In this document: positions 38,675 through 47,243 of the stretch, piece by piece | Layout of the letters: the number at the start of each line of letters is the position of its first letter | How positions within the stretch are numbered: the first letter of the stretch is position 1 | Assembly: GCF_037076565.1 (NCBI RefSeq) | Contig: NZ_AP029028.1 | Span: 2,046,001-2,110,000, forward strand | Source: Herbaspirillum sp. DW155 | GTDB taxonomy: Bacteria > Pseudomonadota > Gammaproteobacteria > Burkholderiales > Burkholderiaceae_D | Length of the DNA: 64,000 nt | Reading direction: 5' to 3' | The notes under the pieces: generated by a model | Told to the model about the DNA's origin: nothing | Seen by the model: only the letters and a program-made list of their open reading frames with translations | The model's database searches: none | Program-made: the position numbers and the translations under genes

Positions 38675-39754
38675 ATGCTAACAACATCGGGGAATCATCT
38701 TTTGACCGTGCAATTCCTGCGCTGTGTCGCGGCGGCGCTGGTGGTGGCGCAGCACGCAGCAATCGAGCTGAGGGCGCGTACGGGGACGCCGGATCTGCTG
38801 TCCTACTGGCACGATCATGGTGGAGTGGGGGTGGATATCTTTTTCGTCATCAGCGGCCTGGTCATGTACCTGTCGACCCGCCGCAAGCCCGCACCGGCTG
38901 ATGCCACGGCGACGGCGGCCTTGTTTTTCCGGCGCCGTCTGATCCGTATCGTGCCGATGTACTGGTTTTACACCTTGTCCAAGGTGGCCATCGTCCTGGT
39001 GCTGGGATCGAAGGCCTTCGCTGCTGGCCTGCCGTTCCTTTACGTGCTTGGATCGCTGTGTTTTTATCCCATGGTTTCGCCTGCCAGCGGCGATATCCTG
39101 CCCCTGGTCGAATCAGGCTGGACGCTGGGTTTTGAGATGCTGTTCTACGCCGTACTGGCCACGGTGATCGCCTTGGGCTTGCCGCGCCTGAAAACCGCCA
39201 CGTTGGTGCTGGCGCTCATCTATCTCGTTGCGCAACTCTTCCCCGATGCAGTCTTGTCTCAGTTTTTCGGCCGCACGGTGCTCTTTGAGTTCCTGCTGGG
39301 AATGGGCATCGCCCGCTTGTGGATGCAATACAAACAGCCGCCAGCCTGGCTGGCGGTCTTGCTGGTCGCTATTGCAATGGCAGCGCTGTTCGTTCATCGC
39401 CCACCGCTTGATCGTTTCGTCGGGCTGGGTATTCCCTCGGCCATGCTGGTGCTCGGCATGGCGTGGATGGAGCGCTTTGCATGGGTACGGGCGGCCGCAG
39501 GCAGGCTGACTTTGCTGGGAGACGCCTCCTATTCCACCTATCTGGCGCACGGCTTCATCATGCCGGCTGCGGTAATAGGTGGGCTGAAGCTGGCGCCGCA
39601 TTCTTACGGCTTCATTTGTCTGACTGCCGTGATGGTGGCCACCGTCGCCGGCTGTCTCTCCTATCTGTTGCTGGAAAAACCGCTCACCCGAGTCCTGAAC
39701 GCCCGTTTCGGTGGTAGCAAGGTGGTGGCTTCCGCGAGTACCGCGCCAGTGTGA
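38675..39754 (+). CDS. Acyltransferase 3 (OafA/NodX-type) membrane protein
   Basis: 359 residues with about 10 membrane helices. The N-terminus LLTVQFLRCVAAALVVAQHA is the typical AT3 start, followed by GVGVDIFFVISGLVMYLST and RRLIRIVPMYWFYTL. The C-terminus has DASYSTYLAHGFI. Such enzymes O-acetylate extracellular polysaccharide, consistent with the cluster. GGGGGAT lies 5 nt before the ATG at 38675. Confidence 0.9.
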   Translation: MLTTSGNHLLTVQFLRCVAAALVVAQHAAIELRARTGTPDLLSYWHDHGGVGVDIFFVISGLVMYLSTRRKPAPADATATAALFFRRRLIRIVPMYWFYTLSKVAIVLVLGSKAFAAGLPFLYVLGSLCFYPMVSPASGDILPLVESGWTLGFEMLFYAVLATVIALGLPRLKTATLVLALIYLVAQLFPDAVLSQFFGRTVLFEFLLGMGIARLWMQYKQPPAWLAVLLVAIAMAALFVHRPPLDRFVGLGIPSAMLVLGMAWMERFAWVRAAAGRLTLLGDASYSTYLAHGFIMPAAVIGGLKLAPHSYGFICLTAVMVATVAGCLSYLLLEKPLTRVLNARFGGSKVVASASTAPV

Positions 39755-39854
39755 CTGGCACTGATCTCGTGAAGGCGTAGTGGAACAGAATCGGCACTGC
39801 ATCGGATTGCAGCGCCGCTTTCTTTGCGGCCCGAGCGGAACAAGGTGATACGGT

Positions 39855-41015
39855 TCAGCGACACGCAGCCCTTTGCCACAAACGCGCCAGCTGCTCGCCA
39901 CTGTCCTTGAGCAATCCGGGCGCCTGTGCAATGGCCTCCTGCAGGCTCATCGGTCCGAAGGTGATGGAGAAGCAGCCCGCGAAGCTGCCCTGCAGCTTCT
40001 CCAGCGATGTGCGGTCGATTCCGCCCGATAGCAGGGTAGTGGGTACACCTGCGCGGCGAGCACGCTGGCTGGCGATGAAGGGGGCCTTGCCATGCAGGGT
40101 CTGGGCATCGCTGCGGCCCTCTCCCGTAATGAGCCAGTCGGCGCCGGCCAGTGCCTCATCCAGCCCGATATGGTCTGCCACGGTTTCGGCACCTGAGCGG
40201 AACTGCGCACCCAGCATCAGCAGCGCATAACCCAGTCCACCCGCCGCGCCCGCACCGGGCTGGCTGGCGGCATGACGGCCCAGCGCCTGCTCCAGCACGT
40301 CCGCAAAATGTCTCAAAGCCTCATCCAGTAGCGCCACCTGGTCTGGCGCGACACCTTTCTGTGGTCCGAACACGGCAGTGGCACCTTCGTCGCCGCACAG
40401 GGGATTATCGACATCGGACATGGCCACGAAATGCGCCTCCTTGATTCGCGGATCCAGTCCTGATGCATCCACGCGCGCGACACGCTGCAGCTGGGCCGGA
40501 ACCGGTGGCACGATCTCGCCGCAGGCGTCGAGCAACTTCACGCCCAACGCTGCCAGTAGTCCGGCGCCGCCATCATTGGTGCTGCTGCCGCCCAGCGCTA
40601 CCAGGAAGCGGCGGGAACCGCGATCGAGGAGCTGCCGGATGGCGTCGCCCACGCCCAGCGTAGTGCGCTGTCCGACGCTCACGGCCGTACCTGCCGCATC
40701 GGTCAGGCCGACGATGGCTGCCGATTCCACCACGGCACTGCCATCCTTGAGAATGCCCACCGGTGCGCTGCTTTGCTGTCCGGCTGCATTGCGGCAGTCG
40801 ACGGTCATGCGTTCGCCGCCTGCATGCATGAGTGCGTCCAGCGTGCCTTCGCCGCCATCGGCAATCGGGCAGAGTCGGATCTCGGCATCGGGAATCGCGG
40901 CCTGAACGCCGGCGCCAATGGCTGCAGCCACTTCCTCGGCGCTGAGGGAGCCTTTGAATGAATCGGGAGCGATGACAACGACGGGAGCGCGGCGCGCGGA
41001 GGCAAGGGTGGTCAT
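39855..41015 (-). CDS. Glycerate 2-kinase (GlxK/GarK family)
   Basis: 386 residues. It opens with VIAPDSFKGSLSAEEVAAAI and has CPIADGGEGTLDALMHA, ALGGSSTNDGGAGLLAALG and TGEGRSDAQTLHGKAP, the family signatures. It phosphorylates D-glycerate to 2-phosphoglycerate. It has no functional link to the polysaccharide genes. The ATG at 41015 is chosen because the longer frame has no family-like N-terminus. Confidence 0.93.
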   Translation of the reverse strand: MTTLASARRAPVVVIAPDSFKGSLSAEEVAAAIGAGVQAAIPDAEIRLCPIADGGEGTLDALMHAGGERMTVDCRNAAGQQSSAPVGILKDGSAVVESAAIVGLTDAAGTAVSVGQRTTLGVGDAIRQLLDRGSRRFLVALGGSSTNDGGAGLLAALGVKLLDACGEIVPPVPAQLQRVARVDASGLDPRIKEAHFVAMSDVDNPLCGDEGATAVFGPQKGVAPDQVALLDEALRHFADVLEQALGRHAASQPGAGAAGGLGYALLMLGAQFRSGAETVADHIGLDEALAGADWLITGEGRSDAQTLHGKAPFIASQRARRAGVPTTLLSGGIDRTSLEKLQGSFAGCFSITFGPMSLQEAIAQAPGLLKDSGEQLARLWQRAACR

Positions 41016-41307
41016 GATGAACTGGTTGGGCTGAGGCCGCGCGCCCGGCGGGGCAGGGCGTGCGAGAGGGTCTTGTTGGATGTGTTGCCGGTGAATAATC
41101 CGGCTCGGGCTGTTGGTGCGCAATTATAAGCACCGCCGTCCTTTATTGTGGCTGCGGCGTGAGCGGCAGTAGCGACCGCTGGTGAAAATTGGATCACTTT
41201 GGTGTCAGGGTGAATGAAGCGCGTAACAAAAAGTAAGGTAATTGGATGGTAGAACGCACCCGGGCCATAGTGTCATGTTGGCGCTGTCGCGCCTGAGGAA
41301 CCCTATC

Positions 41308-41550
41308 ATGAAGCCTCGTTTGCATTTGGTCCTGCTGCTGGCTGTGTTACCCGCTGCATTGCTGCTGGGTGGGTGTGTGGCCGTGCCTGCCAATCCCTAC
41401 AATGGCGCGGTGGTCTATCCGGCGCAGCCGGTGTATTCACCGTATTACACCTATCCCGCTTATCCGGCCTATCCGGCGTATGGATATCCGTCGTCCTCCT
41501 TTTATTTCGGCTACAGCAGTGGCTGGGGTGGTCACGGGCGCTGGCGCTGA
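41308..41550 (+). CDS. Small Tyr/Pro-rich lipoprotein
   Basis: 80 residues with a lipobox LLGGC (Cys22). Short repeats follow, with P-A-Y-P-A-Y and similar units between residues 40 and 60, and a Gly/Ser/Trp tail. GAGG lies about 8 nt before the ATG. The function is unknown; such proteins are probably attached to the outer membrane. Confidence 0.75.
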   Translation: MKPRLHLVLLLAVLPAALLLGGCVAVPANPYNGAVVYPAQPVYSPYYTYPAYPAYPAYGYPSSSFYFGYSSGWGGHGRWR

Positions 41551-41725
41551 ATGATGGAGGGCGGTGCAGGGTGGCGCCTGTATGTGGCTCAAAACCGGCT
41601 AAAATGGCGCCTTTGTTGATGGGTATGCATGGCAGGGCTGGAATGGATGGGGTGCATGGGGCGCCCGATCCGGCGCACAGCGGTATTGATCGCAAGCCTT
41701 CCACTCGCCGCTGTCTTCACACCGT

Positions 41726-42586
41726 ATGAGCTTTTTCGTTTCGTCGACCCGAACAGATGTCATTTCCCCCTCCCGGCGCCGGACCGCGCTGGGTATTGCT
41801 GCGTCCGTGCTGGTGCATGCGGCCTTGTTCATGTTCGTGCGGGAGAAGCTGAACGAAGCGCCTCCCCGGCTGGAGTCTCCGGGGCGCCCGGATGCGCCCT
41901 TGGAGGTCAGTTTCATCCGCCCGGCCGCGCCGGTCATTACGCCGGAGCCCCCCAAGCCCGCACCTGAACCGAAAAAGCACGAGCCCGTCCAGAAGAAGCC
42001 TGCAGCCAGGCAGGCTCCTCGCCACAGTTCGGCCCCCGCGCGCCGTTCCCTGCCGCAAAGTACGCCCCTGCCGGTGGCTCAGGCGCCGAGCAGCAATGCT
42101 GCGGCGGCCGCACCGGCTGCGCCTGCCGAAGATTTCATGACGTCCATCAACCGCAAGCGCCAGCAGCGGCAGGAGGCCGAGCAGGCAGCTGCCGAGGAAA
42201 ATGCCGCCGCGCGCGCGGCCGAAAATCCTTCGGCCAACGACATCGCCCGCGCCAATATCGCCTTCCAGGACAGGCGTGGACGCGGCACCAATGGTGTCTT
42301 CCAGATCATCAGCATGGGTCCGCGCGTGGCGCAGTACAGCTTCCGTGGCTGGACCACCGATCAGCGTCGCAGCCAGAACCAGTTGATCGAAGTGGATGCC
42401 GGCTTTGGTGGCAATGTGCAACTGGCTGTCGTCAACAGCATGATCGCGCTGATCCGCCGCTACTATCAGGGCGATTTCAATTTCGACTCGCAGAAGCTGG
42501 GCCGGGTGGTCACCTTGTCGGCGCGACTGGAAGATACCAAGGGGCTGCAGCAGTTCCTGCTCAATGAATTCTTTGGCGGGCGGTGA
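41726..42586 (+). CDS. TonB-like protein with Pro-rich linker
   Basis: 286 residues. One N-terminal membrane anchor (about 20-38) is followed by a Pro/Lys/Glu-rich spacer (PEPPKPAPEPKKHEP) and an Ala/Gln-rich coil. The C-terminal domain (about 185-286) ends in VVTLSARLEDTKGLQQFLLNEFF. The layout is TonB/TolA-like, but the C-domain is not a standard TonB fold by eye. No ExbB/D genes are nearby. Confidence 0.7.
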   Translation: MSFFVSSTRTDVISPSRRRTALGIAASVLVHAALFMFVREKLNEAPPRLESPGRPDAPLEVSFIRPAAPVITPEPPKPAPEPKKHEPVQKKPAARQAPRHSSAPARRSLPQSTPLPVAQAPSSNAAAAAPAAPAEDFMTSINRKRQQRQEAEQAAAEENAAARAAENPSANDIARANIAFQDRRGRGTNGVFQIISMGPRVAQYSFRGWTTDQRRSQNQLIEVDAGFGGNVQLAVVNSMIALIRRYYQGDFNFDSQKLGRVVTLSARLEDTKGLQQFLLNEFFGGR

Positions 42587-42666
42587 CTAGCGAGTGTGAA
42601 GGCGGGCGGTTCGGATGCGGCGCAAGCTCATCTCCTTAAATGATTAAAAATGTTTTACGGAAACAG

Positions 42667-42695
42667 TTGATTTAATGGCACAGGCACTCTATAAT
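42667..42695 (+). promoter_or_regulatory. sigma70 promoter of tRNA-Pro
   Basis: TTGATT (42667-42672) and a consensus TATAAT (42690-42695) with a 17-bp spacer, 13 bp before the tRNA. Confidence 0.8.
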
Positions 42696-42708
42696 CTTTG
42701 TCTTCAGT

Positions 42709-42785
42709 CGGGGCGTAGCGCAGCCTGGTAGCGTACTTGCATGGGGTGCAAGGGGTCGTGTGTTCGAATCACACCGTCCCGACCA
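42709..42785 (+). tRNA. tRNA-Pro (anticodon GGG); probable prophage insertion site
   Basis: A 77-nt cloverleaf with acceptor CGGGGCG / CGTCCCG, the anticodon loop ATGGGGT (GGG), T-arm GTTCGAATC and an encoded CCA. A tyrosine integrase reads toward it from 81 bp away, so its 3' end is the likely attachment core. The partner site lies beyond the window. Confidence 0.95.
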
Positions 42786-42823
42786 ATAGAATCAAAGGCT
42801 TACGGCGAAAGCTGTATGCGTAG

Positions 42824-42864
42824 ACAGCACTGTATATTAGACACTTGTCTAATTTCAGTGCTGT
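42824..42864. repeat. Two-tier inverted repeat between tRNA-Pro and int
   Basis: ACAGCACTG (42824-42832) pairs with CAGTGCTGT (42856-42864), and inside it ATTAGACA (42836-42843) pairs with TGTCTAAT (42846-42853). It sits directly after the int stop codon and is followed by TTTT on the plus strand. It may be a terminator, an integrase/Xis site in the attachment region, or both. Confidence 0.7.
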
Positions 42865-42865
42865 T

Positions 42866-44029
42866 TTACTTTGTGTCCCATGGCAATGGAAGATTCATGT
42901 CCGACACCTGGGCAATCACTTCCTTGATGTAGATTTCCGAGGTCTTTGACGACGTGTGCGTCAAGCGCGCCTGGATCTCGTCTATCTTCTTGCCGGCCTT
43001 GGCCGCGTCCGTTGCGCCTAGTGCGCGCAGATCCCTGAATTGAATCCGTTCTTCTGGGGACGAGTCTTTGCCGATGCCCAGGCGGTCGCGCGCACGGTCC
43101 CACATCGAAAATAGTCCGTTCTTGCCGTATGGCGTACCCTTGCGCGTTGGAAACAGAAAGCCTGTGATCAGGGGCTTACCGTGCACCTTGTACTCTTTCT
43201 TGATGGCTCGGGCACGTTGAATCACATCCCAAATCGCTGGCGTGATCAGGATGTCTACCGACTTGCCGCTGGTCTTTAGCGTCTTCGACGGCTGAAGCCG
43301 GATGTATCCGCCCAGCTCGCCATCGATCTGGGATTCCTTCAGCATCCGCACATCGACCGCGCGCGCCCACAGCAAGTACGCTGCATCCACCAAGCAGGCA
43401 AACATTGGCCCGCTGGCGGTGGGAAGAGCCTTCCCCGTATCGGCGCGCACCTTGCTCATCATGCCGGCCTGGCGAATAGCCTGGACCTGCTCATGGGTTG
43501 GCAGGATGAGGCGGCGCTCGGTCTCGTAGTCGTCAAGCTCGATCTGGTCAATAGGGTTGTCCTCGCGTAGGCCCAGCTCCGAAATGACGAACTTGAACAG
43601 CTTGCGCGCGAGCGCGGTGTATTTCTGAGCCGTGTTGGGCCTGTCGCTGAAGTGAAAGCGCAAGAATTCAGCCCAGCTCTTGGTGGTCACCTGGCGCGCG
43701 GAGAAGTCGGCAAAGGCATGCCCGATGGTGTCAAGGTATCTCCCATAGGTGGCCTTGGTCTCATCGGTATAGCGCTTTAGCTTGTGCTTCTTGAATTCAG
43801 CGCACACGTACCGCATGCTCTCCACGTTGAGTGCGTCGTCTTTCAGCAGGTTGCCCAGTGCCAGAAGCATGGCGGCTTCGCCCTCATCGACCTTCGCAAG
43901 CGGAATCCAGCGCTTCATTTTCCCGTCTTTCGGGTCGAGCATCGGCTCGGTCGGTACGAAGTAGTAGGCACCGTGTTTTATGTATACCCGACGAGGTAGC
44001 CCCTTGCCGGTCTTGCGAGAGCGGTTCAT
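42866..44029 (-). CDS. int: Phage tyrosine integrase
   Basis: 387 residues. An N-terminal arm-binding part (about 1-75) is followed by a SAM-like core-binding domain (about 80-170) and a catalytic domain. The catalytic domain has RAVDVRMLKES (Arg I region), FRDLRALGATDAAKAG (HxLR region with His replaced by Asp) and LTHTSSKTSEIYIKE with the terminal Tyr nucleophile. It catalyses integration at the adjacent tRNA-Pro. It overlaps the small DUF4224 gene by 4 bp. Confidence 0.93.
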   Translation of the reverse strand: MNRSRKTGKGLPRRVYIKHGAYYFVPTEPMLDPKDGKMKRWIPLAKVDEGEAAMLLALGNLLKDDALNVESMRYVCAEFKKHKLKRYTDETKATYGRYLDTIGHAFADFSARQVTTKSWAEFLRFHFSDRPNTAQKYTALARKLFKFVISELGLREDNPIDQIELDDYETERRLILPTHEQVQAIRQAGMMSKVRADTGKALPTASGPMFACLVDAAYLLWARAVDVRMLKESQIDGELGGYIRLQPSKTLKTSGKSVDILITPAIWDVIQRARAIKKEYKVHGKPLITGFLFPTRKGTPYGKNGLFSMWDRARDRLGIGKDSSPEERIQFRDLRALGATDAAKAGKKIDEIQARLTHTSSKTSEIYIKEVIAQVSDMNLPLPWDTK

Positions 44030-44253
44030 TTGCGGATCAGGCGAAGTTTTGGTTCTGGTTTTTCGGGCGCTGCAGCGACAGCCGGCCTGGTGGTGGCGTA
44101 GACGCGCAGGACCATAACGGTATTGTCTGGTCGGCGATGGGCCGGAATGCCCATCTCCTGCAGGCGGCGCAGCTGGAATGCGGCGCGGTGATAGCCAGTG
44201 ATGGCCACCACCTCCTGCTCTGTCAAGGTGATCGGCTCAGCGATTGCTTGCAT
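44026..44253 (-). CDS. DUF4224 protein, excisionase-like position
   Basis: 75 residues. The block EPITLTEQEVVAITGYHRAAFQLRRLQEMGIPAHRRPDNTV is the short DUF4224 helix-turn-helix-like domain commonly found beside phage integrases. It may act as a directionality factor. Its stop overlaps the int start (ATGA). Confidence 0.8.
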   Translation of the reverse strand: MQAIAEPITLTEQEVVAITGYHRAAFQLRRLQEMGIPAHRRPDNTVMVLRVYATTRPAVAAAPEKPEPKLRLIRK

Positions 44254-44903
44254 TATGTGATCCTCCTGAACTCAATGACCCATACCCACGGGTTTGCATC
44301 CCAGCTACCAGGGCCGCTGATGCTTTCCCAGAGCGCGGCGAACGTAGGTGATGGATCGTCAATGCAGCGCCCCATACGCTTTGCTAGTTCACAGATCTTG
44401 AGGGGATCCAGGGTTCCATCGACCTCTTCGATACCCTCAGCCCAGCAGTCCGCATTGCTGATGTCCTGCAGGCGCTCCACGCGGACGCCAGTGACTTCCA
44501 GCAGGATGCGGCAGGCCCAGCGCGGCATATGGATGCTGGGTTTCCAGACCCAGCGCTTGGCATCAAGCGGATAGTCCGCTGCAAACATGCAATGATCCGG
44601 CGTACGGTACCGCTCCGGGATATCCATCAGCTTGGAGCCCTTGCAGCCCGCCCAAGAGGTATAGGCCCAGGTGCCATCTGCCGGCGGATCGGGCGCCCAT
44701 GTCTCACGCACCCAAAGTAGGTCGCCCACCTGGCCATATGGGCAGGGCACGCGCGGCCCTGCGCTGTCGAGACCGGCGAGGGGCTCACCGGTACGGGCAT
44801 GCACATCGACCACGTTTTTTGCAATACGCCGGGTCTGCGTTTTGTTGCCAGCGAGGACGGCACGCACCATCGGGCCATTCATCAGCAGGGGATTCTCCCT
44901 CAT
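44253..44903 (-). CDS. Phage protein with ASCH/PUA-like features
   Basis: 216 residues. NGPMVRAVLAGNKTQTRRI near the N-terminus and GDLLWVRETW resemble a group of phage proteins related to ASCH (RNA-binding PUA-like) domains. The C-terminus ANPWVWVIEFRRI is also typical. The function is unknown. It overlaps the following gene by 1 bp and the preceding one by 4 bp. Confidence 0.65.
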   Translation of the reverse strand: MRENPLLMNGPMVRAVLAGNKTQTRRIAKNVVDVHARTGEPLAGLDSAGPRVPCPYGQVGDLLWVRETWAPDPPADGTWAYTSWAGCKGSKLMDIPERYRTPDHCMFAADYPLDAKRWVWKPSIHMPRWACRILLEVTGVRVERLQDISNADCWAEGIEEVDGTLDPLKICELAKRMGRCIDDPSPTFAALWESISGPGSWDANPWVWVIEFRRIT

Positions 44904-46300
44904 GGCACGCTCCCTTCAGGAAATGCAGTAGCGGCTGGCGCGCTGCACTGACTGCAACGATAGGGTTTGAACCAAGGCTTGAAGCCGGGATGAAGCTGCT
45001 GATAGCGCGCATCCGTGATGTACTTGGCGTAGGCCGGCGTCGTGCTTTCCCAGGCGATGGGCTCAGCTGCAGGCGTACTGTAGGCAAACTGAATAGTTGC
45101 GCCAGGATGAAGCGGCGGGGTGTTCGGCGGGAGCGCGCCATCGATCCAATCTGTGATCGGGGTGCCGTCGGCCGCAACCTCGCGGAAGGCAACCGGCTGC
45201 GCCACCTTTTGAAGTCCGGCCGCTTCTAAGCGCTCGTGCACTGCCGCAACTTGCTCGGCTGTCGGCTGGGTCTTGAAGCCGTCCACCGGTTGCGCCGCCG
45301 TCGGCGAGGAGGATGCTAGTTCTTCGACCACCTTCTCATAGATCCGCTTGATGGTGTCCCATTCGACCGGCACTGGCGCAACGAAGCCGCCACTTCCGGC
45401 GCAGATTTCGCATTCCATGTCTGGCTCGTCGGCGTCGCAAAATGGGCAATCCGTACTGAAACTTTCGGAGAACTCGCCGGACAGGGCGGCCTTAGCTCCG
45501 TTCTCGGCTGTCAGCCGGCGCGGCATCAGGACGTAGCCTTCAGGCACTGCCCATGCTGGCAACGCGAGAGAGGCGGCATACTGGCTGGGATACAGATGCA
45601 GCATGTCTGTCGTGTACAGGGGTTCACTGCCATCGCCCGAGCCGTTGTAGTGCGTTTCAGGAAGTGGCGGCGGGGTTCGCTGAGCAAGCAGCTTGCGAAG
45701 CCCCAGATACTCGCGCAGCAGCTGCACGATCCTTCCGTGGCCCATGAAGTGCGGGCCATTGGCGGCATTCGTGTACGCATCGATCCAGACCTGGATGCCA
45801 TCCAGCGGGGTGAGCTGCAGGCCGACTACTGGGCGGGCATCACCGATGAGTTTGCCCAGACTCCACAGGAACATGCAGAAGTTCGCCACGTCACGGGGAT
45901 CGCCTTTTTCGACGTGCTCGCGCAACATGTAGGACAGTTCGGCCGGATCGCATGCTTGCCAGCCGCTGCGCCCCTTGGCGCGTGCGTCCGCCAATTTTGC
46001 CTTCATGACCTCGGCGAACTGGTCAACTGCGACATCATCCGGATGCCTCACCTCTGCATCGGCTGCGACCTGCAACGAGACTACTGGATGCGCTGTGCCA
46101 CGCACGCCCAGGATGATATTCGCGCCCTTGTTTAGCGCCTCCAGCTCGGGCGGCGTCGGCTCCCATGCCGAGAACATGAAATTCCCTTCGGCCGTTTGGA
46201 CATCGAGGACCGGCAGGACGCCGCAGGACATATCCTTTCCATCCCAGTCGGCGGGTGCGCCCAGTTGGCGCGTAGAGCCGTCAATGCGCTTAATCAGCAT
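44900..46300 (-). CDS. Hypothetical phage protein with Cys-pair motifs
   Basis: 466 residues, not recognised as a whole. Around residue 285 it has a four-Cys element (CPFCDADEPDMECEIC), and near the C-terminus CSQCSAP, suggesting metal binding. The C-terminal part has repeats of Pro/Ala-rich linkers like those of phage accessory proteins. GGAGG lies 5 nt before the ATG at 46300. Confidence 0.6.
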   Translation of the reverse strand: MLIKRIDGSTRQLGAPADWDGKDMSCGVLPVLDVQTAEGNFMFSAWEPTPPELEALNKGANIILGVRGTAHPVVSLQVAADAEVRHPDDVAVDQFAEVMKAKLADARAKGRSGWQACDPAELSYMLREHVEKGDPRDVANFCMFLWSLGKLIGDARPVVGLQLTPLDGIQVWIDAYTNAANGPHFMGHGRIVQLLREYLGLRKLLAQRTPPPLPETHYNGSGDGSEPLYTTDMLHLYPSQYAASLALPAWAVPEGYVLMPRRLTAENGAKAALSGEFSESFSTDCPFCDADEPDMECEICAGSGGFVAPVPVEWDTIKRIYEKVVEELASSSPTAAQPVDGFKTQPTAEQVAAVHERLEAAGLQKVAQPVAFREVAADGTPITDWIDGALPPNTPPLHPGATIQFAYSTPAAEPIAWESTTPAYAKYITDARYQQLHPGFKPWFKPYRCSQCSAPAATAFPEGSVP

Positions 46301-47219
46301 GATCACCTCCAGTGGTGGCGGCTACTGCATCGGCCTGGCGGGATGCTTTCTTCTCCGCCTTGGTACGCAATGCTTGGATTGCGCCTTGTTGCGTCAGCAG
46401 CTCGTAGACGACAGCGGCGGGCAGTTCGATCACTTGATCGTCGGCGGGTTTGTGCTGCAGGGCCTGGCGCACGTGCTCCGGGATAGCTTGCACCACCGCA
46501 TCAACGGCCGAGACCATCGGCAGCACGGCGCGCGGAGGAGGGCTCCACGGCCGGATAGCGGCGGTGGTGATCTTTTTGCCGCCTGCTGCAGCGACTGTCT
46601 TCTTCGCCGAGCCCAAGACATCTGCTGCCTTATCACCATGTTCACGCACGGCCTCAATAGCCGTGGTCGCAGCTGTTTCGCCAGCGCGGACCATCATTTG
46701 CACCGAGTGAGGCGCGGCCGACAACAGGAGCATCTGCTCAATATGCTGGCGCGTTTTCCCTACCAGCTTGGCGATTTCCTCGTTATTGAGGCCAAACGCC
46801 TTTAGGCGGCGGTAGCCTTCGGCCAGCTCCAGCGGCAGCAACTTGCGGCTGTCTTGGCTGGTAAGGATGCGCGCCTGGCGCTCCAGATCATTGCCTTCGA
46901 ACGGCTCAATGCGGATCCATTCGATCTTCAGGCCTTCTTTGATCAGCTCCTGATCCGCTGTCGTGCGGCGGTGGCCATCGATAACATCCACGCCCTGGCC
47001 GTCGGCGGACAAGCTGACCTCCAGAGGTGGAACCTTTCCGCCCCGGCGCTTGTGATCCTTCAGGCTCTCGATGTCATCGCGGTAACCTGGCGCCTCGATG
47101 TCACGCAGGTTGAAGCCGGGGACGATGCGGATAGCGCTCGGGCGAGCCCACAGGCCGGCATCGGTGCGCTTGACCACGCCGAGATCCATCAGCTTGCGCC
47201 AGCTAGGTTTGTTAGACAT
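46290..47219 (-). CDS. ParB/Spo0J-like nuclease-domain protein
   Basis: 309 residues. The ParB-N/Srx fold is visible as VPPLEVSLS...VDVIDGHRRTTADQELI (about residues 62-90). A KorB/HTH segment, LTSQDSRKLLPLELAEGYRRLKAFGLNNEEIAKLVGKTRQHIEQML, lies at about 115-165. In phages such proteins are often DNA-binding modulators rather than partition proteins; no ParA partner is present. The Arg-rich GHRR is the CTP/DNA-binding motif of the family. Confidence 0.82.
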   Translation of the reverse strand: MSNKPSWRKLMDLGVVKRTDAGLWARPSAIRIVPGFNLRDIEAPGYRDDIESLKDHKRRGGKVPPLEVSLSADGQGVDVIDGHRRTTADQELIKEGLKIEWIRIEPFEGNDLERQARILTSQDSRKLLPLELAEGYRRLKAFGLNNEEIAKLVGKTRQHIEQMLLLSAAPHSVQMMVRAGETAATTAIEAVREHGDKAADVLGSAKKTVAAAGGKKITTAAIRPWSPPPRAVLPMVSAVDAVVQAIPEHVRQALQHKPADDQVIELPAAVVYELLTQQGAIQALRTKAEKKASRQADAVAATTGGDHAD

Positions 47220-47243
47220 TTCTTGCTCCTAGATATTTGTTGC

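Noticed and set aside
42709-42785. A visible attR copy of the tRNA-Pro end inside the window
   Set aside because: No second copy was found by eye; the right junction must be beyond 64000.
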